The notes: generated from the sequence alone by a model not told the origin. A stretch of 64,000 nucleotides of DNA from Coleophoma eucalyptorum (GCA_026120035.1 JALRME010000003.1:992001-1056000); one strand, 5' to 3'. Counted from the stretch's first letter, positions 12,488 through 24,837 are shown. Numbers and translations are program-made.

Positions 12488-13433
12488 TTTGCGGATTGGC
12501 ATGGGATTCGCTTGCACGTATCCTGGCACCTCATCTTGACTTTGCAATGCCCAGTGCAGCCTCAATCCTGCAGTACGGGAGCCCCCGCAGGGAGGAGGGC
12601 CGAAGACAATAAGAAGAAGGGCTTTGTGGAAGAGTTTGTGATGGCGTGCCCAACCCACAAAGTCAATGAATGATTGAGCTTGGTGGCTGGGAATGCCTCT
12701 GATGCAGCGCTGGAATGTACCTATTGCTAGCTATTCATCTGGAATATAGTTTGTCCGGCCGAGAGCACGTTCTGAACGTCTGAACGAGACGAACGCCTTC
12801 AACGTTAGATCGTCTTTGTGACAGGCCATGGGCTGTGACAGCAGTTGACAGCTCTGGACATGGGAGTATCACCCACAGCCCAAAACCGCGTGGCAGAGGG
12901 ACAGGCCTGCAAAGCATTGACACCCGGAGGTCGGAGGGAAGGTAAGCCCTATGCTCAAATCATAGCTCTTCCTCCATATTGTCCGATTCAACACTGCCAT
13001 CTGGGGACGATGCACCGAGGCCTTGCAAGCCGCAATGTTTGAGGACCTGCAGAACGATGGATGCAATCACCAATAAATAACTCCTGGCCCGGATTGCTCT
13101 CCCGAGCCACAATTCTTGGTTCACGGGAGGCGTCCAGTGAGTATGTCCAGTCATGCTTCATAGACGAGGCACGAACTTTCCAGTGCTCCTCTTCTGGGAG
13201 CCAACAGCATGGATCGAGCATCATCTCGCCCAAAAGACGCCCGACAGCGAAGGGCTTGCCAGCTTTCTTATTCCTTGGGTACCTATCTAGTGGAGAAGCG
13301 ATGTGTCGAGAACTCCAGGGATCATGGCTTAGTGCAGTAGTGCGGGCTGATCTTCTTTACTTCAACCCTTTCCTCGCCTCCGTTTCTCCATCATGCATCT
13401 TTTATCTCTCCATTCCTTGGCGTGCACAACCAC

Positions 13434-13457
13434 ATCTATATCTATATCTATATCTAT
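13434..13457. repeat. ATCTAT hexanucleotide x4
   Basis: Four perfect units about 200 bp upstream of the phosphate-transporter ATG, probably in its leader or core promoter. Confidence 0.9.
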
Positions 13458-13658
13458 ACCCTTCCAGCCTTATTGCGGTTGGAAGAGCGTCTTTCCTCGT
13501 CTCGCTGACTAGAGGCTGGCGATGTCTTAAGCTCAGCTCTTGCTGACTTGTTGCACAAGTTCAGTTATAGACAACGGATTGAGCCCGAGCAGAACATATA
13601 CTTACAACCCTTCACTGGCAGAAATCCCTCCAATTTCTCCAGCATACATTACTCAGCC

Positions 13659-15968
13659 ATGGACGATGATCTAGGAGAGCCGGCCGTGCCAACGTCACAC
13701 GTCCGAACCTATGGAGGCAATGCAGCCTTCCACAACTTCCATAACGACTATTCACATATCAGCGACCCGAACCTTCGCCGACGACTGGCATTGTCGGAAA
13801 TCGACAAGGTCCCATTCGGTTGGTATCATGTACGAGCCGTGGTTGTTGCTGGCATTGGGTTCTTTACTGATTCATATGATATTTTCGCCATCAATCTGAT
13901 TACAGGAATGCTAGGTATGGTGTTTTGGCAAGGAAAGCCAGCTGATGGTGGAAATTATGGGGAATTGCCTACCTCTGTCAATACGGCGCTCAAAGCTGCG
14001 ACGTCGGGTGGTGCAGTTATTGGACAGTTGGGCTTTGGATGGCTGGCTGATAGGGTGGGCCGGAGGAAGATGTATGGCGTGGAATTGGCCATCATCGTCT
14101 TTGCCACTCTGGCCCAGGCTCTAGCAGCTCCAAGTAAGGCAGTGACCATAAGTGGTCTTTTGATTTGGTGGAGAGTGATGATGGGGATTGGGATAGGCGG
14201 AGATTATCCATTATCTGCTATCATTACTTCAGAGTAGGTGGTCTCTTTAATCCGTGTTCGTATCTTCCTGATGTTGTACCCATCAAAACAACACTGGACA
14301 TATTGCACCTTCTTTACAATGCATATCACATCAGTCATGCGCTGACATATCCGAAGATTCGCTCCAACACGCTGGCGTGGAGCTATGATGGCCGCTGTCT
14401 TCTCGATGCAAGGAGCAGGTCAAGCGGTGGCCGCCCTCGTCGCCTTAATAACAACCTACGCATTTCGATCCTCCCTTACAACTACCACCAATCAGGCATC
14501 AAGCTGCCACGAAGCGTGTCAACTTGCTACGGATCGGGCCTGGCGAATCATTGTCGGATTTGGTGGTGTTCCAGCTTGCTTTGCATTATACTACCGGATT
14601 ACTATCCCCGAAACACCGCGATATACATTCGACGTAGCGCACGACATTGAGAAAGCCGACGCAGACATCAAAGCATACATTGCAAACAAACCCGAAGGAC
14701 AAGTCGATCCAGTCGTCCAGATGAAAACGAAGCAGAAGATCGGCGGCGACCTCACTAAGACAAACCCCAATGCATCATGGCACGATGTCTGGTCATACTT
14801 TTCAACGCCAAAGAATGCTAAAATCCTCATCGGTACCACGGCCTCGTGGTTCTTTCTTGATCTAGCATACTACGGCTTAGGACTGAACAATAGCACAGTC
14901 CTTAACGCAATCGGGTACAGCAGTGGCAGCACGATGTATCATATACTGTTGCACAACGCTATAGGGAACCTCGTTCTCGTGTGCGCCGGGTCAATACCAG
15001 GATATTGGATTTCGGTCCTAACAATCGATACAGTGGGGCGTAAACCAATCCAGATTATAGGTTTCTTCGTGCTCACGATTTTGTTTTGCATCATCGGGTT
15101 CGCATACAATTCCCTAAGCTCAGGCTCCTTACTCGCTCTCTACATCCTCGCTCAAATATTCTTCAACTTCGGACCTAACACTACTACCTTCATCGTACCA
15201 GGCGAGTGCTATCCCACACGGTACCGAAGTACAGGCCACGGACTCTCCGCAGCAAGCGGCAAAATTGGCGCTATCATCGCACAAGTGATTGCCTCACCAC
15301 TACTTTCAAAAGGTGCAAAACCGGGCTGTGCAGGTAATGCATGTTCACCATGGCTCCCTCACCTGATGCAAATCTTTGCGCTCTTTATGCTCTGCGGGAC
15401 CGCAGTATCCTTTTTAATCCCCGAAACCAAGGGAAGAACCCTTGAAGAAATCTCTGGCGAGCAGAGTAGCTCTCTAGATGCAAGTCCACGACACTCATCC
15501 CATGATAAGTCGGGATGGAGGAGATGGCTCTTAAGGCCTATCACGGGTGGTCTCCCAGCTGGGTTCCAACCCTCCTCCAAAACTGGGCCACCAAAGCGCC
15601 CTTTCGCAGGTTTGTCCAAGAATCGCCGCGAACGCATAGGGATTATGACCTCACCTGAATTGCTCCCTAAACCATCCACCTCAAAATCCGAATCTAGGTT
15701 AAAATTCAAATCCCGAAAGAAAAGCAGAGATGCAGAATCCCAATCTCAGCATGAGAGGAGCGAGAGTGAGAGCGGAGCCTATACCGTAAGTATATCGAGT
15801 GCTGGGAATCCCAATATGGAAGAAGCATATGTGGGTGGGGGCCCATTTCCTGGTTGGGGAGCCGGCTGGAACGTTCAACGAAACGGAAATGCGAATAGGA
15901 ACAATGTTAGGAGCGATGGGAGAGTAGAGAGTATTTTACTATATGATGTTGGGAAGTTACTTAAGTAG
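13659..15968 (+). CDS. PHO84-type high-affinity phosphate:H+ symporter (MFS), 2 exons
   Basis: Plasma-membrane uptake of inorganic phosphate. Exons 13659-14233 and 14357-15968, 728 aa; the intron (123 nt) has donor GTAGGT and acceptor CGAAG, restoring the family sequence SEFAPTRWRGAMM across the junction. The ATG at 13659 (MDDD...) matches the usual family start; an upstream in-frame non-ATG extension was ignored. The phosphate:H+ symporter signature GGDYPLSA is intact, as are the MFS motifs DRVGRRKMYG and PETKGRTLEEISGE. About 12 membrane segments are visible with the usual large central loop. Family members are about 520-590 aa; here roughly 135 extra hydrophilic Ser/Arg-rich residues follow the last segment. 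The upstream region carries CACGTG/CACGTT sites. Confidence 0.9.
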
Positions 15969-16433
15969 GAAGTAGAAGATTTTATATACCCATATATTGA
16001 TTGACCTATGGTTATTTGTATATATATACGTATCTGACATGAATTGACGATTTTATAATGTACAAATAATTTTAACTTTAAGTCCATGTAGCTTGCTTAG
16101 GAAGAGGGAATGGAACCATAAACAAGGCAATCCAGAGAGAAATTCATGCAGAAGATCCACGCAGAAAAAGTAGAGATAGAGGTCAAGGCACAACGAGCAT
16201 TGAGAATAAAAAAATGGTATTGTAAACGACAACGCTATTCGTGAATATGATTGGGAAGAACCAGAAAGTGTTTCTCTGGAACACATGGTTCAATTCCACT
16301 TGGGAATGGGAATTTCGCAATTCAAACTCAAAACTCCAACCACCAAAACACCAGAACAAACTGGCCGATGTACATGCAAGTGTATGCCTCCCAACAACAT
16401 ATAGAAAGAGTAAAGTCAAATGAGATTTTAGTT
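15969..16433. other. AT-rich convergent 3' flanks
   Basis: 465 bp between the stop codons of two convergent genes. AT-rich near 16000-16080, with no gene-like frame. Expected to hold 3' untranslated regions and polyadenylation signals. Confidence 0.6.
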
Positions 16434-19400
16434 TCATGCCTGCTTAGGCTCCGAGCCCTCAATGTTCTTGTCCTTCCTCTTAGCTACCACATCCTTCAGA
16501 ACTTTTAGTCTTTCCTCGGTAACACGAATTGCATCCTGCACCTCGCGCTCGTTCATCTTCTCTTCTCTCAACTTGCCTTCGATATCATGAGACTGAGTCG
16601 GCATACGTTGTGATTCGTGCAGGCGATCCATACTGACCCGCTCCTCAAGCCAGTTCCAGAGTTCGCTTTCTTCGCGCTTCCAAATCTCCTCGTATGCCGC
16701 AATTCTTTCGGGGGTACCCAAAAATCCCATATCCCTACCTCCGCTGCCCTTATGATTTGTGAATCCGTACCGAAACCAGCTGGCAACCAAAAGCCCAACC
16801 AAGAGACCATAGAGTATGTTTGCGGTGAGTAGCGGTTTGACAATATCGACAATTGGCCCGAGCAGACCTCGGAGTGGTTCCAAGACACCCCAGCTTTCCG
16901 AGTCTGGCTTGGAATCTCTTGCGCCATCTGTGGTCTTGCTGACTCCGCCTTTTGATTCTCGTCCTTTGCGTCCTTTCTTCTTGAGCTTGCCGCCAGCTGT
17001 AGTGGCTGTAGTACCACGGCGGCTCGAAACAGCAGCCTTGACTGAAGCAATCAACTCCTTAGCGTACTTTACTTGCCCGTCTCCTGCACCCTTTTCAATT
17101 GGACCTGGTCCTGGATTAGCACAAGTTCCCGCTTAAGGTGTTCACAGCTCACCCTTGATCCAACTCTTTCCAGTCCACTCGAGGGTGTAGTTCATCTGAA
17201 CTCTCGTACCATTGCCTTCAGCCCAAGTTAGACAATACTTAGTCTTTGTGCTAAAGACATTTCCACTAGGAACATCAGGAGTCTGAGTCGAAATTGTTAC
17301 TGATGCCGCCTTTTCAAAATCTAACGAATCCAGGGTTTCCGTGCTTAAACATTTGGTTTGCTTGGGGCCGATTGCACCGCCGAGAGGCTTGATATAAGAA
17401 TAATTACGAGTCTTGTTTTCCAAGCTGAGAGGTTTTGTGTTTTCGTCCAAACTCAGTTCAGAACACTTTTGGTCTTCAAGAAGCCAGTTCTTCATCCAGG
17501 CTCCTGATGCTTGTCCAAAGATAAGACTGAAGACCTTGCCGAGAGGTGCTTGAATGACTTCGTCTGCGATAATCTTGTCATAATGAGTATCCCGATCAGT
17601 GCAATCCGTAGGTGTGTGGGTAGCTGGCCCAGAAAAGTCCAGTGCTGTGCTTGGAACGAGTCCTTCCTTCGGTTTGTCGGTCGAGGTTCCGTTTGTAACA
17701 ACAGCTGCGGATGGTTTGCGACTGACTACTTTCTCCGGAATGTCACTACCAGCAATACTACCTTCAGCTTGAGTAAAGCTCATCCCATCCTCGTCGTCTT
17801 CATCTTCATCATAGACCTCATCTCCATCATCACTCTCGTCGTCTGACCCAGAACTCTGGCTACCATTAACGCCAGTACCATCGTCCTTTTCGGTCTTATC
17901 GCCGCCACCAGTTTCTTCGAGGCGGACGCCATTCAATGAGCTCCGCAGACTTGGATGACCAAGCTTCCAAATGCCAACAATCAGGTCATATGTAGAGTCT
18001 CGACTGGTAAAGCTGGCAAAAATATTCTTTGCATGCAGAGTTGAAATCATCAAGCCATTCTTGAAGAGCAATGCGGTGCTTCTTTTTTCCACAGAAACAA
18101 TCTCATCAAAACTCATCACTAAAGTTGTGACCCAACCAAAGATATTACTACTAAAACAGAGGTGGCCTTCGGAGACATATAACCTGCCATGAGCAAGGAT
18201 TTCTCGCTGTAAAGCACAGCTATAGTCTTCAATCAGATAATCATCATCAGGGACACTTCTAAAGAGGTTGTGGAAATCTCTATTTCTTTTCTTACTTGCA
18301 ACGGCGAAGCCTGTGAGTTTTGGGGTGACGTCAGAATTTGGTCGTGCAAGGGAAGAATTTGCTGCAGCAATAGCAGCACCAATCGTACTTTGTCCTGTGG
18401 CGGCCGAGCTACCTCGATGTCGACGGTTGCCCATAGCACTCCTAATACTACCGCTTCGATGAATACCCGACTTGCCTTCGAAGACACTTCCGTTTGGTGG
18501 GGTCTGCTCTCCGGGCATACTTGGCTCATGAACTGAGCGTGGCCTTACGCCAGATTGCATGTCTTCAACCAAAGAAGCCGGCATGGATTCCTCTCCAACC
18601 AGGCCCAAGCCAGTCGTGGCACCAATTCCAGTATTTGGTTCTTCGCTCATCATGAACTCGGATCCACCACGCGGCTCATAAGATTCAGCAAATTTGGACG
18701 TTGTGGGTGTGTTTCCTCCGCTTGCAGTCTCCGATATTCCAAGGTGACTTAAGCTGAGATCCCCCATGCCCAGCGTCTTAACTGCAAGCTCCTTCTGCTC
18801 TACCGGGTGTTCGGTATCTGACTTTTCTGCTAAACTTTCTACCACAGGACTTTCAGGCTCCTTTGGCTCCTGCGTTCCACTTCGACTCCTCGTCTGACCT
18901 GGAGCAGCCGATGTATTCGTAATGCTGCTACTCAGGGTGTTTGCGGCGTTCTGTGCTGCCGAAAAGACAGATGAGAAGAATCCTCCTTGTCCTGGCGTCG
19001 TAACCTCAGGTGTGGGTGTCAATGGTGCCGACGTGATATTCGAGAGCTTGCTAGGACCTAATGTAATACCTGAACTTGATCGATTGCGTCGATGCGATAT
19101 CATATTCCCCGAGGGAGAAACTACCACATTCGGATTTGCGCCTGTCTCTGAGCTAGACCGGTCTGGATGTGCTGGTTCTTTGTTAGAAAACCGCGGCGAT
19201 CCAGAGCCCGGCTCTGTAGGCGTTGGCGGAGTGTTCACGATTATCGGTGCGGGTTTATCTAAGGATGGAGGAGTGCGAGGAGTGGCGCTGGTGTTTATGG
19301 GAGTTATCTTAGCAGTTCGTGGTCGTTCTGGTGAGGATGTACCCGAGCTGAAGGTGGTCTGCGAAGAATTCTTGTCAGGAAAGATAGAACCTAACCGTGA

Positions 19401-20667
19401 AGCTACACTCCCACGTCGCTTTTCTGCCAAGGTAGGTGTTTCTTTCGTAGCTACTACAGCCGCAGCCCCTCCAGCCTTGCGTTCGGGACTTGTCTTAGGA
19501 CTGGTCCCTCTTCTTGGACTCAATGCCTCTCTGAATCTGCCTACTGGTGATGGCGTTCGTTTTTGTGAGGCGTTCGCGGGCGTTTGTAGCGTGCTTTGGG
19601 TCAAATCTGGGTTCGACTCTGAGGCAGCCAGTGTGTCAACAGTAGGAAAATTGGCTGCTTTGGGGGTATTTTCGCCGTCTAGTTGTGCATCCAAAGCGGT
19701 CAAATTTGACGTGTCTGGCAATGTCGTAGCTTTGACAAGAGGGGATGATGTTGTCAGGTACCCAACATGTGAAGAATGGGTTGATAATGGTGGAGGTGTC
19801 GCCCGAGCCCTGCAGACGACAGACCTTTGTTAGAAACCAAAGTCGGACACGTTTGAATTTGAAGTGACAGAATAGGAGCTTCAACAAAAGGAAATCAAGG
19901 AATGTAGATAAAATAAAGGAAAGGTATGGAGCTGTGATAGGGTTTGAAAAGCGAAAGCAGAGCGGATCTGGGGAAGAAAAGTGAATGGTAGGTATATGGC
20001 GGATTCGTAGTCGCGGAGTAAGTGTTGACGTTTGAAGGATGAAGCCTGCGATGGTTTGTTCCGCTTTCGCTTGGACCATGTCTGGCTGCTTGCGTCCCTG
20101 CTGCGCGCTGTACGTACTGAACTTGTGGGACTTTCACAAATTCAATCCGATATACGACCAGACTTTGTCGAAAAAGGAGTTTACAGGGTATGTATCACGC
20201 AGATCCTCATGAAAGAGAGGCTTGACTTACGATTCAGTATCGGAATCATAGGTGAGTACACTGTTGTCGTCCGCATCGCCAGGCCCGTGGGATTCGCGTT
20301 GGAGCTCGTTCTCAAGGGTTCCCCTATCAGCAACACTCCTGCCCCGCGCTGCTTCCTCACTGGCACGCTGTTCTTCTTCCTGCTGTTGTTTCTTCTTTCG
20401 CCTCTTGTTCCCGATGCCCTTTGCCAGCAGCTTCCCCAGTCCACTATTAGAGTCCATCTCCTCGATTGTTTCCACCGGGTTCGTCAACTTGTCCAGTGAA
20501 ACTCGTAAAGGTCCTCGATTGCCATTCTGACTATCGCTGTCTGTGCTCTCTACTGAAGCTGCCGAGCGTGAAGGGGACTCTTTATCTTTCTTGCTGCGCC
20601 GACTGGTCTTGGAGAGGATGTGGGATAATCCGACGGATGAGGATCGTGAATCTGTTGTGTCGGCCAT
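16434..20667 (-). CDS. GRAM-VASt sterol-transfer protein (Ysp2/Lam family), 3 exons
   Basis: Membrane-contact-site protein expected to move sterol between plasma membrane and ER. Exons 20667-20231, 19809-17153, 17104-16434, about 1254 aa. Exon 1 ends YDSDTES at donor GTAAGT; exon 2 opens after a CTAAC branch and CTGCAG acceptor; exon 3 joins as KSWIK-GPIEKG, matching the family. Three separate frames are therefore one gene. The N-terminal 600 residues are Ser/Pro/Thr-rich and disordered. The GRAM domain lies about 655-770 (DYSCALQREILAHGRLYVSE). The single VASt (StART-like) domain lies about 880-1030 and ends in the LEWTGKSWIK motif. The C-terminal transmembrane helix is about 1123-1142 (LYGLLVGLLVASWFRYGF), followed by a coiled-coil tail. 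Intron 1 is unusually long (421 nt), so a small extra exon there is possible. Confidence 0.85.
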
Positions 20668-21309
20668 TGGGGAGAGGTTAGTATCAGCGCATTGTGTGCA
20701 GAATACGCCGTTATGCGACAATGATTTCCAGTCAGTTCATAGATAAGGTGGGCGGAGATAGTGCAAAAGGCGAACAAGCTTGCGTGTCCTCTCTTATAAG
20801 GATGGACGCTCTCCAAGGTCCGTCGTATGTTGCGGCGGCACGCTTGTTAAGGCTGGCCAAGTCGCAAAGCTCGGTACGAAATTGAAGGAGGCAGCTGGGA
20901 AGGAAATCGTCGCAAAGTGACCGATGGGGAAAGCAAGCTGGTGAGTGGGCGGGCGACTGAATACGACTTACAGCTGCGGGTTTGGCCTACAGCATTTAAA
21001 TATGGCAATTCCAGATATCCATCATAAATCAAACGCTAAGCTAACAACCTAGACATATGCTCTGGATTTTGCATCCATTTCATCACAATCTTGCTCTCGC
21101 AGTCTCCAGAGTAATAACGTCATCAGCGATATTTGATTGACTATGTATTCCTCCTCACTCCACAGCCCGCTAAGCTAGCCTTGACCTAAGGGGAACGCGG
21201 GCCAGAAGCCGCTCCTCAGCCTCGTGATGCATGAACCTCTCACCGTTGACAGACATTCCCCAAAATATCGACACAATTGTTCTGTAACACTGATGATCAC
21301 GTAACTACC
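20668..21309. promoter_or_regulatory. Divergent promoter region (Lam-type gene / MIT gene)
   Basis: 642 bp between divergent start codons, with no credible reading frame. No specific factor site is recognised. Confidence 0.5.
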
Positions 21310-22951
21310 ATGGAGTCGTCGCCGTTGACCTTGGTAAGTATTCTCGTAGACATTGCCACTGCTTCTACTAACCCAAGTCAAGGCACACGAGCATGCTCGT
21401 GCAGCATCCATAGCTACACACAGCTCTGATACGGCTGTCGCGATCAACGAGCATACTCTTGCGGCGGGGGAGTTTGCAAATGCATCATCAGAGACGGGAA
21501 GTGCCGAGGCTCTGCGAACTTTGAAGTTGTTGGAAATCCATCATCAACGACTATCCGCCCTGCTACGCTATCCTTCAGAGCATCCTGTCACTACAAGCTC
21601 TACAGAGCCTGAAGTACAGGCAGCGTCAGAGAAGCCAATATCAACTTCAGCTGCCGTTGCAGAGCTGCGTGCATCGAAGCCTGACTTTCATCCTCTCTCT
21701 TCATCCCCACTCCGAAACCCCCCCGGTCTACACACATCGAGACGTTTACCTCCACGTGAACCGTCATCTTCTATAGCAAGCAATCTTGCTACAGCCCGAG
21801 GCATCCGATCAAACTATACTCGACAGCCACTCTCACCCAGCGTGTCTAATCTACAAGCGCCCGGTAATCTTGATGTTCCGCGTAAAGATAGCAGACGATC
21901 GAGCGTTGTAAGTATTCCGGAGAATTCAGCGTCGAAGCCGAGTTGGGTTCCTCCAACACAATCGAATAAAGCAGTGGCACAAACAGGCACTTCTCGAGCA
22001 TCTGCTATTGCCGAACACGGTCCACAAGCAGCTCCCGTAGATGATGGATTCTCGAAGTTTTATAATGTTTTTGAAACTATGCTTTCCAAGCTTTCGGCTC
22101 CTCTGGCTTTCGCTGGACTACCTTTAGCTTCTGAGGAGCCACCTACTCCAGCACCTGAAGCGGATACCTCTCCTCTTAGTCGAAGAAGCAGACCTCGTGG
22201 CAAGGAAAGAATGGATTCGGACCCAGATCTGACGAAATATATATCTCGGGCTGCGTTACGCGCCTCAACTCGTGAGGGACAGTCTGCCAATGACTCCTTC
22301 TACGTCGTACCAACCACGGGCCACACTGCCTCATATGCAAATATTCTCTCCTTCGCAGAGAAAGAGAAACGTCGCCTTGCAGCATCAATGCACAGCGAGA
22401 ACCCCGAACTTTTCTCTGAGCCATCTTTCGAAGACGAGTTTGTTGATGCACGCGAAACACCCATGCCACCGTCGCCCGCACTATCCCGACAAACAACAAG
22501 TAGTAAAAGTAAAAGCACAACTCGTGAAGCTGATCACCGAGTCGAAGAGCTCCTTGTTGAGAACCAAACACTCAAGGAATGCATTGACAAAATCAGTAAG
22601 CGTCTGCACACCTTCGAGATGAGCGCTCAACGCAATGGCCTTGCCCTCCAAGAAAGCATGCGCTTTCGACGCTCGGATTCCCCAGCTCGCGACTCGGGAT
22701 CTCCACTCGGCTCCGCGGATGAGGCGCTGAAAAGAAGAGTGATTGAGCTCGAAGAGCAGATCTTGTCTCAGCGCGCGGAGAACGAGAAACTAGCGGCCCA
22801 GAATGAGAAGAGTAGAGCCGTTATTGTCAAGTATCGGGAGAAGTGGGAAAAACTGAAGGAGGGGGCTAAGGCGAGGAGGGATGGGAATTCCTCTGCTAAG
22901 GAGGCTAAGGAGGGGAATGATAAAGATAAAGACAGTGGATCCAGGCAGTGA
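21310..22951 (+). CDS. MIT-domain coiled-coil protein, 2 exons
   Basis: Exons 21310-21333 (24 nt, MESSPLTL) and 21383-22951, 530 aa; the intron is GTAAGT with a CTAAC branch and TCAAG acceptor. The tiny first exon is supported by phase and by giving a continuous MIT-like helix bundle: residues 1-80 contain alternating Ala-rich helices with AAGEFANA and LKLLEIHHQRLSALL. Such domains (microtubule interacting and trafficking) bind ESCRT-III tails or Vps4-like partners. The middle, residues 90-380, is Ser/Pro-rich and disordered. Two coiled coils follow at about 390-425 and 455-515, ending in a Lys/Asp-rich tail. Similar MIT plus coiled-coil proteins occur across filamentous ascomycetes, mostly uncharacterised. 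An endosomal or autophagy role is inference. Confidence 0.7.
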
Positions 22952-23373
22952 ATAGACAATTGCTTGATGTAATTGTAATAGATATTAAGAGGTGGTATGC
23001 TGCCAAAGCTGGTAGCTTGTCAGGTCTCTGGATTGTGTGTATGCAATAACTTCAAACAACCCACGAAATATTATTTCTACAGTTCAAATTCACTTAAGTT
23101 GATGTAAGATATGGTATGTTCTTCTATCCGCTAACAAAATTAAATGCTTCGTGCTCGAAAATAAGTTGAAATGATGAAAAGGCTTTGCATTGCACTGTAG
23201 AAAAACGTAATCCATCAATGCCCCAACACCTCGATACCCTAGTAACGCCAGTCCGACCAGATCGGCCTACTTCCAAAAAGTATATATACGCACACACACA
23301 TGAACTGTACAACTGAAACAAAATATTCAACTCGCTAGCGTCGCTCGCTCAAATCAAAAGACGGAATGGCACG
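22952..23373. other. Convergent 3' flanks
   Basis: 422 bp between convergent stop codons; AT-rich, no gene seen. Confidence 0.6.
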
Positions 23374-24837
23374 TCATGCCTTCTTCGGAACCAAACATTT
23401 GTTCTCAAGCCACCTGGCAAACTTGACACTAGGAGTATCAACTGCTCGCATATAGATGTCTGAGACCCAGATTAGGATGGGGATATCGATAAGAAGCCCA
23501 ACAGCCCAGAAAGTTTGGCGGCCCCAGAAGCTATATTTGGGGAAGTATTGCATGAGAATGGGACCCAAACGTGGCTCTAGGATCTGGAGAACGAGGTTGT
23601 GCATTAAGTAAAGAGCGTAGGATATTTGACCAAGGTATTGGGCGGTTGAAGTTGTGAAGAGTCTTTGGAGCCATTTTAGTTGTGTGCATGCCCCAACAAT
23701 TTGGAATGCTCCAAAAAGAAACCAGATTCTTTGTCCGTTGTAAGGCGCCGGGGTGTGGGCCTGGAGGTAACTCAAGCCCCAGACTTCTTCTACATGGTTA
23801 TTTGTCCATGATGCCATAAAAAGCCCGGATAACAGGTTAGCGACCCAGAAGGCTTGGACGGCGCGGGTTTTCATGGCGGAAGAGGGGGTTCGGACTTCGA
23901 GTTCTTTTTCGAGCTTGTGCTTTGGGAGGAGAGTTGGACTTGATGTCGGACTGGTTTGTAGAGAACCGCTTTGAATGAGGGTGATTTCCGCAATGGCCAT
24001 TCCACCAAGGAATTCAATGACAGCCCATCTTTCACTATAGAAGCAGAATACTGATATGACGCCGAGGAGGAAGAGCCGGACGTTCGTTACACATCTCGCC
24101 AATCCTAGAATTGTGACAAAAAGGACCATCGATTGTGCGAATTCGATAGGGATGGTCCAGAGGGCTGGATTGTAGGACGGCAATTGATTATCATCCCAAT
24201 ACCAAGATGCCTGCATGAGGTATACGCAGGTTGCCCAAGCGTGTTTGAACTGTGAGTACAGTGATATAGCTGGGAAAGCGTATGTTGGTGCTGCAAGGCC
24301 AGTATATATAGCTATGGCGGAAATGAAAACTCCAATGAATGAAGGAATAAAAAGTCGGGCAGCTCGTCGAAATACTGATGATGAAAGAGTTGTTGCTAAT
24401 CCTGCGTACTGTTGGGCGTGGATCTGTTGGATGGGCTTGTAGGCGAGGACAAAGCCAGAAATGATGAAGAAGATATGTACCATGGGCCGGCCAGAATATA
24501 GAACACGAATGAAAGGTAGTTGAAGTGGTGAAGAAGGTGCATTATCCTCATAGAGTCCATATGGCTCTGTGTACCAGCCGACATTCTCCTCAGTGTAATG
24601 TCCCATAAACACAATGAATGAAGCTACTCCTCGCAAGCCATCAAGGTAGGAGGTCGGGTGAAGCCGTTGTGATTTGGCGGAGTTTGGCCGTAGTCTTCGC
24701 TGGAGAAAGCTGGGGATTATCGCAAAGCTCAACTTCTGGAGGATTCGTTTACCAGCACAGAAGAAGATTGCATGATCAGGAGCTGATTCCATTTCTTCAA
24801 CCTCAATGACACTTGTTCGAAGATCCTTAGATAACAT
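23374..24837 (-). CDS. Membrane acyltransferase-3 family protein
   Basis: Single-exon frame, 487 aa from the ATG at 24837. The frame stays open 66 codons upstream, but only through non-ATG starts. It belongs to the acyltransferase-3 (OafA/NRF-6-like) family of multi-pass membrane proteins that O-acylate sugars, lipids or small molecules. The diagnostic LDGLRGVASFIVFMGHY with its catalytic His is at about residues 65-80, followed by HIFFIISGFVLAYK. About ten hydrophobic segments run to a C-terminal SYALYLMHNLVLQI, the usual end motif. Fungal members acetylate secondary metabolites or surface glycans; no biosynthetic genes flank this one, so the substrate is unknown. It faces the 6-kb gene-poor region. 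Confidence 0.85.
   Translation of the reverse strand: MLSKDLRTSVIEVEEMESAPDHAIFFCAGKRILQKLSFAIIPSFLQRRLRPNSAKSQRLHPTSYLDGLRGVASFIVFMGHYTEENVGWYTEPYGLYEDNAPSSPLQLPFIRVLYSGRPMVHIFFIISGFVLAYKPIQQIHAQQYAGLATTLSSSVFRRAARLFIPSFIGVFISAIAIYTGLAAPTYAFPAISLYSQFKHAWATCVYLMQASWYWDDNQLPSYNPALWTIPIEFAQSMVLFVTILGLARCVTNVRLFLLGVISVFCFYSERWAVIEFLGGMAIAEITLIQSGSLQTSPTSSPTLLPKHKLEKELEVRTPSSAMKTRAVQAFWVANLLSGLFMASWTNNHVEEVWGLSYLQAHTPAPYNGQRIWFLFGAFQIVGACTQLKWLQRLFTTSTAQYLGQISYALYLMHNLVLQILEPRLGPILMQYFPKYSFWGRQTFWAVGLLIDIPILIWVSDIYMRAVDTPSVKFARWLENKCLVPKKA

Larger units (their letters stand above)
10783..13658. other. 2.9-kb intergenic region upstream of the phosphate transporter
   Basis: No reading frame here resembles a protein family or shows a consistent exon structure; the longest frame (13061-13546, 161 aa) runs through a hexamer repeat and looks accidental. 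The stretch holds the promoter of the SDR gene on the left and a long upstream region of the phosphate transporter on the right. It has short repeats (ATCTCC x4 at 10958-10981; ATCTAT x4 at 13434-13457; a CAAGCCTCC repeat near 12294-12316) and two candidate PHO-type E-boxes. Confidence 0.6.

Noticed and set aside
13061..13546. 161-codon plus-strand frame before the phosphate transporter
   Set aside because: It runs through the ATCTAT repeat (LYLYLYLY) and ends just before the transporter leader; no protein character.
16434..17054. Separate 206-aa gene downstream of the VASt protein
   Set aside because: The in-frame upstream sequence and a GTGAGC...CCAG intron join it to the VASt exon; its only start would be TTG.
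18922..19833. 303-codon plus-strand frame antisense to the Lam-type gene
   Set aside because: Shadow of the Ser/Pro-rich coding strand; the sense frame has splice sites and known domains.
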